The notes beneath the pieces are model-generated. The model did no database searches, was not told the origin of the DNA, and saw only the letters and a program-made list of their open reading frames with translations. Of a DNA stretch of 64,000 bases, positions 26,099 to 34,620 are shown piece after piece. A program made the position numbers and the translations under genes. How positions within the stretch are numbered: the stretch's first letter is position 1; each line of letters starts with the position of its first letter. This stretch comes from Streptomyces sp. Edi2. GTDB taxonomy: Bacteria > Actinomycetota > Actinomycetes > Streptomycetales > Streptomycetaceae. Location of the stretch: contig NZ_JBEJGX010000003.1 of NCBI RefSeq assembly GCF_040253635.1, positions 248,001-312,000 on the forward strand. The letters run 5' to 3'.

Positions 26099-26224
26099 GG
26101 CGGAGGCGGCCTCCTGCGGACACGGCGGGAGATGAGCCTTCCGTCGAGCGGAGGTAACCCTTCCACTGAGCGGGAGGTGATGCTGCCTCCGTTTCGGTCC
26201 GCTGTAAAGGGCCTGTTTCACTAT

Positions 26225-26257
26225 CAACTACAACTTTGCCAACTCTTGGTGTAGTTG
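26225..26257. promoter_or_regulatory. Inverted repeat upstream of the secreted beta-rich protein
   Basis: CAACTACA (26225-26232) and TGTAGTTG (26250-26257) are exact inverse arms 17 bp apart in an AT-rich stretch, about 95 bp before the start at 26351. A likely regulator site or 5' leader hairpin. Confidence 0.45.
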
Positions 26258-26350
26258 CAACAGATTTCACACCAGTCTCATACGCAACAGCGACGCATCC
26301 CCCACATGGACTCGTCGCATCCACAAGGCTGGGCGAGAGGCAAGAGCACG

Positions 26351-27025
26351 ATGACAAAGAGCAGAACGATCCGCCACGGAAGCCGGCTGCTGGCACTGTC
26401 CACGGCGTCCCTGGGTCTGGTCGCGGCGATGGCCATACCGGCTGCCGCGGACGACGGGCCCACCCGGGAGCAGCTCAAGGCCGACTGCGCTTCCGGTGAA
26501 GGGAAGTGCAGCTTCAACGAGCCGACTCTCGGCAAGGCGTACCTCGGGGACTTCCGTCAGGTATCCAACTCCCTCTACAACTGCAGCACTTCGGATGCCA
26601 CCCAGTCGATGGGCTGGGCGGACACGGTGGGTTCCACGGACTCCGCCGGTGTCTCCGTCACCGCGGGCGGAAACATCGCCGGCCTCATCGATCTGAGTGT
26701 CACCGCGACCTACAGCCACACCTGGACGAGCTCGCACACCGAGAACAGCTCCCTGAACATGACGGTGAAGCCCGGCGAGGTGGGCTGGATCTCCCGCGCC
26801 CAGGTCATGCAGACCGTCTCCGGCACCTGGCAGACGCACTACGACAGCCCGAAGTGGGGTCACTACTTCTGGTTCGTGCCGGACAAGGTCACCGGGCCCG
26901 CGCCCAACGGAACGGACGGGCAGAGCAATGCGGTAACCGTCAAGACGCGCAAGATGACCACGGCGGAGAAGAACTCCTGCTCCGCCGACTCGAAGAAGGG
27001 CAAGTCGTTCGTGGTCAAGCGCTGA
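26351..27025 (+). CDS. Secreted beta-rich protein, possible aerolysin-type fold
   Basis: A 224-residue exported protein with a signal peptide ending near AAA-D (about residue 34). The start at 26351 follows GAGAGG. The mature chain has long alternating polar/hydrophobic, Ser/Thr-rich strands (SVTAGGNIAGLIDLSVTATY, TWTSSHTENSSLNMTVKPGE) and then GWISRAQVMQTVSGTW. Ser/Thr-rich amphipathic strand pairs followed by a VKPGE-type turn resemble the insertion region of aerolysin / ETX-MTX2 toxins, but no diagnostic signature is present. Two to four Cys could be disulfide-bonded. Function unknown; monocistronic with a downstream terminator. Confidence 0.6.
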   Translation: MTKSRTIRHGSRLLALSTASLGLVAAMAIPAAADDGPTREQLKADCASGEGKCSFNEPTLGKAYLGDFRQVSNSLYNCSTSDATQSMGWADTVGSTDSAGVSVTAGGNIAGLIDLSVTATYSHTWTSSHTENSSLNMTVKPGEVGWISRAQVMQTVSGTWQTHYDSPKWGHYFWFVPDKVTGPAPNGTDGQSNAVTVKTRKMTTAEKNSCSADSKKGKSFVVKR

Positions 27026-27112
27026 ACTGACCACAGCGCCGCCGCACGGTTGCACCGGGGGGCTGCCCCGCGCCTTCGGGCACGGGACAGACGACCGCAG
27101 CCGTCGGCCACC

Positions 27113-27148
27113 GTGCCTCCCGGCTCGTGGGAACGGGCCGGGAGGCAC
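27113..27148 (+). terminator. Hairpin terminator
   Basis: GTGCCTCCCGGC (27113-27124) pairs exactly with GCCGGGAGGCAC (27137-27148), 12-bp stem, followed closely by ACTTT. Ends the secreted protein transcript. Confidence 0.65.
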
Positions 27149-27236
27149 ACTTTCCCGCAACTGCCCCGCCCGCTGAACTGTCCCTGAGGACGCTGTCCAC
27201 GGCGCCGCGCGCGCCACCCGTCCGTAGGCTCCGGCT

Positions 27237-28094
27237 GTGCACTCTTCACGCTTCCTCGCCGTCGGCGCCTTCGTCCTGGTCATGGCGCTCGGTACGGCAT
27301 GCTCCGCCGCCCGCGCTCCGCACCCCGCCGGCTCCAGCGCACCGGCGCCGTCCGGCGGGGCGAAGGTCCCGGCCACGGTACGGCCACCGACGGCGAACGC
27401 CGCCTTCGACTACCAGCTCGGCGGCGCCTATCCCCCGCCCGCCGGGGCCCGGGCCGTGTCCCGCGACCGCACGGCCGAGCCGGCGCCCGGTCTCTACAAC
27501 ATTTGCTACGTCAACGCCTTCCAGGCCCAGCCCGACGCGACCGGCCTCTGGAAGGACCGCCACCCCGAGCTGCTGTTGCGGGACGGGGACGGAAAGCCCG
27601 TCATCGACAAGGACTGGGACGAGCCCCTGTTCGACATCTCCACCGGTGCCAAACGACGGGCGCTCATGGACATCGTCGGTCCATGGATCGACGGCTGCGC
27701 CCAGGCCGGTTTCGACGCCGTGGAACCCGACAACCTCGACTCCTACGAGCGGTCCGGCGGCAGGCTCACCGCCGGGCATGCCGCGGCCTTCGCGCAGCTC
27801 CTGGCCCGCCGCGCCCACCAGCAGCACCTGGCCGTCGCCCAGAAGAACACCACCGACCTGCTGCCGCAACGCCGTCGCATCGGCTTCGACTTCGCCGTCG
27901 TCGAGGAGTGCGCCCGCTACCACGAGTGCACCGAGTTCGCCGAGGCCTATGCCGACAAGATCTTCGTCATCGAATACGAGTCGAAGGACTTCGCCGCGGC
28001 CTGCCGCGCCTGGGGGAAGACGCTCTCCCTCTCCCTGCGCGATCGCGATGTCCGCCCCGCCGGCGCCGAGGGCCATGTCGCGGAGCGCTGCTGA
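27237..28094 (+). CDS. GH114-family (endo-alpha-1,4-polygalactosaminidase-like) lipoprotein
   Basis: A 285-residue lipoprotein with a GTG start; signal VGAFVLVMALGTACS has a lipobox Cys at about residue 22. The mature domain is the GH114 barrel: NAAFDYQLGGAYPPPAG, LYNICYVNAFQ, the acidic stretch GFDAVEPDNLDSY, which holds the likely catalytic acids, and FVIEYESKDF near the end. Known members cut galactosaminogalactan-like polymers. It is surface-anchored and stands alone, converging with cydB. Confidence 0.85.
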   Translation: MHSSRFLAVGAFVLVMALGTACSAARAPHPAGSSAPAPSGGAKVPATVRPPTANAAFDYQLGGAYPPPAGARAVSRDRTAEPAPGLYNICYVNAFQAQPDATGLWKDRHPELLLRDGDGKPVIDKDWDEPLFDISTGAKRRALMDIVGPWIDGCAQAGFDAVEPDNLDSYERSGGRLTAGHAAAFAQLLARRAHQQHLAVAQKNTTDLLPQRRRIGFDFAVVEECARYHECTEFAEAYADKIFVIEYESKDFAAACRAWGKTLSLSLRDRDVRPAGAEGHVAERC

Positions 28095-28141
28095 CGGCGT
28101 GCCGCGCAACGGCGTCGCCCACGCAGGGCGGCGCCGGTGGC

Positions 28142-29407
28142 TCAGTTGCGCTCGGTCGGTTCGCCGCGGCCCGGGCCGGACGGCTTGTCACGGAGCGGAT
28201 CGGTCGCGCCGCCGGCTGATGGATCGGTGGCGCCACCGGCCGGTCGAGCGGTGGCGCCACCGTATCCAGGATCGGTAGCGGCGTCGCGTCCGGGATCCGT
28301 AGCGCCGCCGTGTCCCGGACCCGTGGTTCCGTCATGCCCCCGAGACGGCTTGGCGCGTCCCGGTCCGGGCGGGTCGTCGCGGCCCGGCCGGGTCCGTTGC
28401 AGGTCGGTACCGGAGAGCGGTTCCAGCTCGCCGTGGGTGTCCAGCCAGTACAGGCACGCCACTGCCGGGCAGACGAGCACAACAGCCACGAGGGTGACCA
28501 GGCCCACCCACCGCAGGCTGCTGGGTGCGCCGGCGCCCTCGGCGACGGTCAGCGAGGTGGGGATGAGATAGGGGCGTTGGGCGACTCCCCAGGCGATAAC
28601 CGCCGCGGCGACCACGCCGACGGCGGTCAACCGGGACCAGGCCCCGGACCGGCGCAGCAGGAGCCACCCCGTGGCGAGGGAACAGACTCCGGCCAGGATG
28701 ACGAGGCCCAGGCCGGCGCCGTGGGTGAGTCCGTGCCAGACGTGCGGGGCGTCGCTCCGGGTGACGGTCAGCATGACCGCCGCGAGTACGGCGAGCGCGA
28801 CGACGCTGCCCAGCGCCCGCCGCCGGAAGTAGCCGACGAGGTCGGGCGCTTCGAAGCGGGCGGCGTCGGCGGCGAGGAACACGGCGCCGAGGAAGGCCGT
28901 GGCCACGATGGCGATCAGTCCGAAGAGGATGGAGGTCGGGTTGGCCCAGGCATGAGCCGACGCCTCCGTTCCCGGTACCGCCCGTCCCGAGGCGATACCG
29001 CCGACGGCCGCGCCGAGGAAGAACGGGGTGAGCAACGAGGAGAGGGCGAAGACCGCACCGTAGAGGCGCCGACCCGCGATGCGGCGGACGGGCTTGCGCA
29101 GCGCGAAGCCGGCACCGCGCAGGACCAGGCCGACGGCGGCCAGGGCCAGGGGGAGCCACATCGCGGAGAACACGGTCTGGAAGAGGACCGGGAACCCGGT
29201 CCACATGATGACGAAGAGGAAGACCAGCCAGACGTTGTTGACCTCCCATACGGGGGCCATCGCATGGTCGATGAGCCACCGCGGCCGCTTGCCGCGCTCC
29301 GCGCCCCCGGCGGTCAGGTCCCAGAACCCGGCTCCGTAGTCGGTGCCGCCGGCGCAGGCGTAGGCGGCCACGGCGAGCAGCATCACCACGGCGATCACGG
29401 CGGCCAT
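28142..29407 (-). CDS. cydB: Cytochrome bd ubiquinol oxidase subunit II with a repetitive C-terminal tail
   Basis: A 421-residue CydB. About nine membrane segments are present, starting with VMLLAVAAYACAGGTDYGAGFWDL, which contains the conserved GxDxGxG-type segment. After the last segment (about residue 342), roughly 75 residues form a Gly/Asp/Pro-rich tail with GGATDP-like repeats (encoded 28142-28370) that is not part of the family. The ATG at 29407 overlaps the cydA stop (TGATG); GTG at 29410 is an alternative. It stabilises CydA and helps quinol oxidation with O2 as acceptor. Confidence 0.9.
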   Translation of the reverse strand: MAAVIAVVMLLAVAAYACAGGTDYGAGFWDLTAGGAERGKRPRWLIDHAMAPVWEVNNVWLVFLFVIMWTGFPVLFQTVFSAMWLPLALAAVGLVLRGAGFALRKPVRRIAGRRLYGAVFALSSLLTPFFLGAAVGGIASGRAVPGTEASAHAWANPTSILFGLIAIVATAFLGAVFLAADAARFEAPDLVGYFRRRALGSVVALAVLAAVMLTVTRSDAPHVWHGLTHGAGLGLVILAGVCSLATGWLLLRRSGAWSRLTAVGVVAAAVIAWGVAQRPYLIPTSLTVAEGAGAPSSLRWVGLVTLVAVVLVCPAVACLYWLDTHGELEPLSGTDLQRTRPGRDDPPGPGRAKPSRGHDGTTGPGHGGATDPGRDAATDPGYGGATARPAGGATDPSAGGATDPLRDKPSGPGRGEPTERN

Positions 29408-30891
29408 CACGGTCGGCCGTCCTCGGCCGGGTCGGGCCCCGTTGGGCCGGACGACGGTGGGTCACCGGCCGGCACCGGCGCGCGCGGCCCGTAGGGAGTG
29501 TCGGCTTCCGGTTCCTCGTGCCGCTCCCCCGCTGCGGGTCGCGCGTCGGCGAGCCGCCAGCCGGTACGCATCTTGAGCAGCACGGCGAGCAGCGAGCCGA
29601 AGATGAACACATACACCACCATCACCAGGCCGAGCATGATCCACAGACTGGTGGACCGGGTGGCCGTCACCGCCTCGCCGATCCGCATGTGCCGGTAGAC
29701 GATCCAGGGCTGGCGGCCCACTTCGGCGGTGATCCAGCCGCATTCGACGGCGACGACGGAGGCGACACCCGCGCAGGCCGCACCGCGGAAGAACCACGGT
29801 GACCGGGGGAGCCGGTGGCGCCGCAGCCGGCACCAGCCGTACCAGAGAGCGAGGAGGAGCAGCAGCGAGCCGAGCACGACCATGAGGTCGAAGGCCCCGT
29901 GGGCGATGGTGGCCTGGGCCGCCGTCGGCCGGTCGCTCGCCGGGACGGAGGTCAGTCCGGTCACCTTGGTCCCGGGTGTGAACCCGGCCAGTACGGAGTC
30001 GAGTTGGGGGATCTTGATGCCGCCGGAGACGGTGCCGTCGGGGTGCAGACGGCCGAAAATGTACTCCGGCACGTGGGTGCCGGTCCGCCAGACGATCTCC
30101 GTCGCGGCGAACTTCACCGGCTGCTTGTGGAAGACCGACCGGGCAATGGAGTCGCCGAGCAGCATCTGCACCGGGGTGAACACCGCGGCAAGGGTGAAGG
30201 GAACGGTGAAGCCGAGCCGGTGATAGCGGTCGCGGCGGCCGCGCAGCCAGCCGACGGCGTAGACGCCTGCGACGACGTAGCCAGCGGTGACCAGCATCGC
30301 CACGACGAAGTGCCAGTACTGGGGGCCGAACATGGGGGTGAAGATCGCCGACCAGATGTGGACGTCCACCGGTTTGCCGTCGGCATCGAGGGTGAAGCCT
30401 TGGGGCGTGTTCATCCACGAGTTGGCCGCCAGGATTCCGAACGCGCCGAGCAGCGCGGCAGCCGGGAGGGGCAGGCCGAGCAGGAAGTGGGTGCGGGGTT
30501 TCAGCCTGCGCCAGCCGTAGAGGTAGATGGCGATGAGCACCGCTTCGAGGAAGAACGCCCAGGCCTCGACGCCGAACCCGATGCCGAAGACGCCGCCCCA
30601 GGTGCCCATCAGGCCGGGCCACAGCAGCCCGAACTCGAAGGACAGCACGGTGCCGGTGACGACACCGACCGCGAACTGCACCGCCATGACCGCCGACCAG
30701 CGCCGGGCGAGGAGCAGTGCCACGGGGTCGTTCCGGCGGAGGCCGCGGTGGTGCATCACCAGGGTGATCAGCGGCAGCGCCACGCCGAGCGGCACCAGGA
30801 TGATGTGGGAAGCCAGGGTGAACGCCATCAGCTGCCTGGCCGGGAGCAGTTGGGCCGGAGCGTCCGCCAGCAGTGTGACCGTGGTGTGCAT
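29407..30891 (-). CDS. cydA: Cytochrome bd ubiquinol oxidase subunit I
   Basis: A 494-residue CydA with nine membrane segments. FTLASHIILVPLGV holds the His ligand of heme b595, and GRQPWIVY is the quinol-loop motif; the Q-loop is short, as in the cyanide-insensitive type. The start at 30891 has GGAGG-like sequence just upstream. It reduces O2 to water using quinol, without proton pumping. cydB overlaps it. No cydCD exporter genes are adjacent, so they may be elsewhere. I did not find a convincing Rex operator upstream. Confidence 0.92.
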   Translation of the reverse strand: MHTTVTLLADAPAQLLPARQLMAFTLASHIILVPLGVALPLITLVMHHRGLRRNDPVALLLARRWSAVMAVQFAVGVVTGTVLSFEFGLLWPGLMGTWGGVFGIGFGVEAWAFFLEAVLIAIYLYGWRRLKPRTHFLLGLPLPAAALLGAFGILAANSWMNTPQGFTLDADGKPVDVHIWSAIFTPMFGPQYWHFVVAMLVTAGYVVAGVYAVGWLRGRRDRYHRLGFTVPFTLAAVFTPVQMLLGDSIARSVFHKQPVKFAATEIVWRTGTHVPEYIFGRLHPDGTVSGGIKIPQLDSVLAGFTPGTKVTGLTSVPASDRPTAAQATIAHGAFDLMVVLGSLLLLLALWYGWCRLRRHRLPRSPWFFRGAACAGVASVVAVECGWITAEVGRQPWIVYRHMRIGEAVTATRSTSLWIMLGLVMVVYVFIFGSLLAVLLKMRTGWRLADARPAAGERHEEPEADTPYGPRAPVPAGDPPSSGPTGPDPAEDGRP

Positions 30892-31225
30892 GCCTCCGTG
30901 CCTTTGCTGCTCGGGACGTTCAGGAGCGGGCCGCCTCGGGGTCGTTGACGGGCGGGGCACGCCCCCGGCCCGGTCCGCCGGGCGGGACGTCCCGTGCCTG
31001 CACCGGCCTCGGCTCTCGTGCCGCACCGGTGGTGGAGTTCACGATGGCCCGCCTCCTCGGTGCTCGGCCCCGCCGCGCGGACTCGGCCCCGTCCCGCGGG
31101 CCCAGCGCCGGTCGTGCCCGGCTCGTCACAGAAGCACCGACGGGCCCGGGCGGCACGCACCGCGGGCCCGCGTTGAGCCGTTGGGCCGATGATCTTCGCT
31201 CGGTCGGCCCAGCGGGCACGGAGAA
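30892..31225. other. Intergenic region upstream of cydA
   Basis: 334 bp without a convincing gene. It must hold the leftward cydA promoter. I looked for the TGTGAA-N6-TTCACA Rex dyad and saw only isolated TTCAC. Confidence 0.4.
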
Positions 31226-31268
31226 GGGCAGGGGGTCCGGCAGTTCAGGACTGCCGGACCCCCTGCCC
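31226..31268 (-). terminator. Strong hairpin terminator after the vdc operon
   Basis: GGGCAGGGGGTCCGGCAGT (31226-31244) pairs perfectly with 31250-31268, a 19-bp stem with a 5-nt loop (TCAGG), 50 bp past the stop of the last leftward gene. Confidence 0.8.
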
Positions 31269-31318
31269 CAGGGGACCAGGACTCTTCTCTTCGCCGCCCT
31301 CCTCAGTGCGGCGCCGCG

Positions 31319-31657
31319 CTACGCCGTCTCATGAGCGGTGGTGCCGTTGATCTTCTCTATCGCTTGGCGGGCCTGCTCCTGAGGGGAACGGGACGGCAGG
31401 GGCGACACCGTGGTGGACGCCACGGCGGGCTGCGCCCGTTCCTGTGTCACCGTCTTGGCATGGGTGGCCGGCGGGCGGATGCGCAGCCGCTGGCTGGCGG
31501 CCTCGTCCAGAGTCACCGGGCGCTTCCAACGGGCAGCCAGCCTGGCGGCGTCCTGACCGAGCGCGGCAACATCCTCCCACTGCAGACGAATCACCAGGGA
31601 TACTTCGGCGTCTCCCTCCGGCAAGGCCTGGAGCTGCGGGATACCAGGGTCAGTCAT
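31319..31657 (-). CDS. Small protein of unknown function, last gene of the vdc operon
   Basis: A 112-residue cytoplasmic protein; the ATG at 31657 has a good GAGGAGGG upstream. LQALPEGDAEVSLVIRLQWEDVAALGQ-type residues (mixed alpha/beta start), an Arg/Ala-rich centre and a Ser/Pro-rich tail ending in helix RQAIEKINGTT. No family recognised. It lies 77 bp after vdcD, the same strand, and just before a strong terminator, so it is likely a fourth member of the decarboxylase operon. Confidence 0.75.
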   Translation of the reverse strand: MTDPGIPQLQALPEGDAEVSLVIRLQWEDVAALGQDAARLAARWKRPVTLDEAASQRLRIRPPATHAKTVTQERAQPAVASTTVSPLPSRSPQEQARQAIEKINGTTAHETA

Positions 31658-31734
31658 GATGCCCTCCTCACATCGCGGACCGGTGCCCCACGGGGCACGG
31701 ATATGGAGAGATACGGAGCGGCCGCCGCGGCTGT

Positions 31735-32061
31735 TCAAATCCCGCCACCGGAAGGTGATTTCCGTGGCATCTTGCTGATGTCCGTGGGCGACGGCGCCTG
31801 CCGACGGTGCCGGCTGCCGGGCCGGCTCAGGGGCGGAACGGCAGGTACCTCCGGGGCGTTGTCGATGTCGTCGACGGTCAGCTTGAAGCTGTCGGGGTAG
31901 GCATCGCGCCGGGTGCGGCGGTCGGGTTCGGCGGTGCGCCAGCAGTACAGGCACCGCCCGCACTGCAGAACGTCCCAGACGCCGGGGACGGGTGAGGTGA
32001 ACAAGTGCTCGATGACGGTGTGCGCACAGCGGGGGCAGCAGGTGGCGGCAGCATCGGTCAT
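31735..32061 (-). CDS. vdcD: Non-oxidative hydroxyarylic acid decarboxylase subunit D
   Basis: A 108-residue protein; family members have about 75-80 residues. The VdcD core is clear: CPRCAHTVIEHLFTSPVPGVWDVLQC, then GRCLYCWRTAEPDRRT, with two CxxC pairs likely to bind a metal, and YPDSFKLTVDDIDNAPEVP. The last 30 residues (SRPGSRHRRQAPSPT on) are an unusual extension. VdcD is needed with VdcB and VdcC for vanillate or 4-hydroxybenzoate decarboxylation in Streptomyces and bacilli. Confidence 0.9.
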   Translation of the reverse strand: MTDAAATCCPRCAHTVIEHLFTSPVPGVWDVLQCGRCLYCWRTAEPDRRTRRDAYPDSFKLTVDDIDNAPEVPAVPPLSRPGSRHRRQAPSPTDISKMPRKSPSGGGI

Positions 32062-32184
32062 GGCGTGCTGTCCCTTTCGTGAAGTGGGAGGGGCGGGACG
32101 TGGGAAGGGCGGTATGCGGGAGGGACGGGACGTGGTGGGTGTGGTGGGGACAGGCCGGACGTGAAGTGCGCCGTACGGTTTCCC

Positions 32185-33627
32185 TCAGCGGCGGGCGGCA
32201 GCGGCTGCGCCGGCGGCGAGCTGCTGGAGCTTGGTGAGCCAGGCGGCCGTCTCGGGCAAGTCGCGGACCTGGTTGCCGTAGGTGCCGCGGCCGTCAGGGG
32301 GGACGGGGGTGGTGGCGTCGATGATGAGCTTGTCGACGATGCCGGGCGGCTGCGCCTGTGGGGCCAGTTCGAGGACGGGCATACGAGGCACCTGGACGAG
32401 GTCGCCCGCCGGATTCATCTTGGTGGACAGGGCCCACATCACCTGCGGCAGGTTGAAGGGGTCGACATCCTCGTCGACGACGATGACGGTGGTGGCGTAA
32501 CCGAGGCCGTGCGGCGTGGTCAGCACCCGCGTACCGACCGCCTTGGCGAAGCCTCCGTAGCGCTTCTTCGTCGAGACGATGACGACCAGACCGTGGGTGT
32601 ACATGGCGTTGACCGCCTGGACCTCGGGGAAGTCCGCCTTCAGCTGCTGATACAGCGGCACGCAGGTGTTGGCGGCGATCAGGTAGTCGATCTCGGTCCA
32701 CGGCATGCCGAGGTAAAGGTGCTCGAAGACGGGGTCGGTGCGGTAGGAGATCTTGTCGATGCGGAGGACGGGCAGCCTGCGGCCGCCGGAGTAGTGGCCG
32801 GTGAACTCGCCGAACGGGCCCTCGATTTCGCGTCGCCGGCCCTCGATGACACCTTCGATGACCACTTCCGACCCCCACGGCACCGGGAGGCCGGTCAGCG
32901 GCGCCTTCGCGAGTGGTGCCGGGGCGCCGCGCAGGGCTCCGGCCAGCTCGTACTCGTTCTCGTCGTACTTCATCGGGGTCGAGGCGACGAGGGAGATGAC
33001 CGGGTCGTTGCCGAGGGCGAGGGCGACCGGCAGGTCCTCGCCGGCCTCCTCGGCCTTGCGGAGATGCTGCGCGATGTCGTGCATCGGCACCGGCTGCAGC
33101 GCGAGCCTGCGCTTGCCCTTGACCTCGATGCGGTAGATGCCAACGTTCTGTTTGCCGCTGTGGCCGGGGTCCTCGGGATCCTTGGAGACCACCGCGGCTT
33201 TGTCGAGGTAGAAGCCTCCGTCGCCGTCGTTGAGGCGGATCAGCGGGAGCACCTGGAAGATGTCGGCCGCCTCGCCGTCCATAGTGTTCGCGGCCCATGG
33301 CGGATCGCTGCGCCACTCGGGCGCGACGGGGAACCTGGCCCAGCGGCGGATAAACTCCGCCACCTGCTCCTTGGTGCCGGTCTCCTTCGGCAGGCCCAGG
33401 GCGAGGGCGTGATTGGCCCAGGAGCCGTGCACATTCATGGCGATACGGGCATTGCTGAAGCCCTGTACACGGTCGAAGTACAGTGCCGGCGCCGCGTCGC
33501 CCAGACGCGGGGCCGCGTTGGCGGCCGCGGCGATATCGGGCTCGGGCCGCACCTCTTCGGTGATGCGCAGCAGCTGCCCCTCCTTGTCGAGGGTCGCCAG
33601 AAAGCTGCGGAGGTCGTCGTATGCCAT
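32185..33627 (-). CDS. vdcC: Non-oxidative hydroxyarylic acid decarboxylase subunit C (UbiD family)
   Basis: A 480-residue UbiD-family decarboxylase. MAYDDLRSFLATLDKEGQLLRI is the family start; GPFGEFTGHYSG carries the catalytic Glu region and prFMN-binding surroundings, and VDEDVDPFNLPQVMWAL is the C-terminal metal/FMN motif. It removes CO2 from 4-hydroxybenzoate or vanillate using prenylated FMN from the neighbouring VdcB. ATG at 33627 has GAAGGAG upstream. Divergent AraC (34621) is the probable activator. Confidence 0.93.
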   Translation of the reverse strand: MAYDDLRSFLATLDKEGQLLRITEEVRPEPDIAAAANAAPRLGDAAPALYFDRVQGFSNARIAMNVHGSWANHALALGLPKETGTKEQVAEFIRRWARFPVAPEWRSDPPWAANTMDGEAADIFQVLPLIRLNDGDGGFYLDKAAVVSKDPEDPGHSGKQNVGIYRIEVKGKRRLALQPVPMHDIAQHLRKAEEAGEDLPVALALGNDPVISLVASTPMKYDENEYELAGALRGAPAPLAKAPLTGLPVPWGSEVVIEGVIEGRRREIEGPFGEFTGHYSGGRRLPVLRIDKISYRTDPVFEHLYLGMPWTEIDYLIAANTCVPLYQQLKADFPEVQAVNAMYTHGLVVIVSTKKRYGGFAKAVGTRVLTTPHGLGYATTVIVVDEDVDPFNLPQVMWALSTKMNPAGDLVQVPRMPVLELAPQAQPPGIVDKLIIDATTPVPPDGRGTYGNQVRDLPETAAWLTKLQQLAAGAAAAARR

Positions 33628-33695
33628 GGGGGCTCCTTCGTGAGTGGGGGTGCCGGGAGTGCCGGGGGTCCCAGGGATATCGGGGATGCCGGAGG

Positions 33696-34286
33696 TCAGG
33701 CGGTGGGCTTGACCGCTCGGGCGGCGCGCATGCCGTCCCACCGCTTGGCATCGGGCACGGACAGGCCGAACTGGTCCAGGATCCGGGCCGTGAGGTGGCC
33801 GACGAGGTCGTCCACCGACTGCGGGTGGTGGTAAAAGGCGGGCATGGGCGGCACCATCTGCACGCCGTTGCGCGCGAGAGCGAGCATGTTCTCCAGATGG
33901 ATCTCGCTCAGCGGTGTCTCGCGCGGGACGAGCACGAGCGGGCGGCGCTCCTTGAGCACCACGTCCGCCGCCCGCCCTAGCAGTCCGTCGGCACAGCCGG
34001 CCCGGATACCCGCCAGGGTCTTCATCGAGCAGGGCGCAATCACCATGCCGTCCGTCCTGAAGGAGCCCGACGAGATCGTCGCTCCCAGGTCGTCGGGCCG
34101 GTGGGTGACATCGGCGAGTGCGCTCACCTCGGCGACGGAGCGACTGGTCTCCAGCTCGATCGTGGCCCGCGCCCAGCGGGAGAGGACGAGATGGGTCTCG
34201 ACGTCCGGCAGCCCGGCCAGTGCCTCCAGCAGCCGGACGCCGAACACGGCACCCGTCGCTCCCGTCATTCCCACGATCAGTCGCAC
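33696..34286 (-). CDS. vdcB: Flavin prenyltransferase (UbiX / VdcB)
   Basis: A 196-residue UbiX-type enzyme. LIVGMTGATGAVFGVRLLE is the FMN-binding start, SRWARATIELE follows, and APCSMKTLAGIRAG is the conserved centre. It prenylates FMN to make the cofactor for VdcC. Start is GTG at 34286 with GAGGGAGC about 9 bp upstream. First gene of the leftward vdcB-vdcC-vdcD-small gene operon, and divergent from an AraC regulator. Confidence 0.92.
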   Translation of the reverse strand: MRLIVGMTGATGAVFGVRLLEALAGLPDVETHLVLSRWARATIELETSRSVAEVSALADVTHRPDDLGATISSGSFRTDGMVIAPCSMKTLAGIRAGCADGLLGRAADVVLKERRPLVLVPRETPLSEIHLENMLALARNGVQMVPPMPAFYHHPQSVDDLVGHLTARILDQFGLSVPDAKRWDGMRAARAVKPTA

Positions 34287-34620
34287 AGTGGTCAGCTCCC
34301 TCGGTTCATCGGTCGTCCGCAACGGCCCGTGCCACGCCGGCACACGGCTGGCAAGGCCCGCCGCGCCGGTGCGCGAAAGGTGGTCAAGGCCGGTCGGCAC
34401 GTCAGGGCCGGCAGGCAGGCCAAGCCATTGGGCAGGTCATGGCCGCCAGGCAGCAGATGAGAGCGCAGCACCGAAATTTTCGGTCACTGCGTCGCCACAC
34501 CGACACCGCCTCGTCACACCGGATTTACGCCCGGTAAGCCCGCACGCTGCCTGACCGGCCCTGTCACCCCTCACGCTAGGCGCGAGACAGCCCATCGGAG
34601 CGGTACGCTGAGGACACGCT
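34287..34620. promoter_or_regulatory. Divergent control region of the vdc operon and araC-type gene
   Basis: 334 bp. ACCGAAA (34470-34476) and TTTCGGT (34478-34484) form a 15-bp near-perfect dyad, 137 bp before the AraC start. The left part, 34340-34450, has several GGCAAG/GGCAGG-like direct repeats. These are the places to look for AraC sites. Confidence 0.45.

Noticed and set aside
30892..31225. Rex redox operator upstream of cydA
   Set aside because: Only isolated TTCAC is present; the full TGTGAA-N6-TTCACA dyad is missing.
32161..33834. 557-codon plus-strand frame antisense to vdcC
   Set aside because: Shadow of a clear UbiD-family gene; no domain features.
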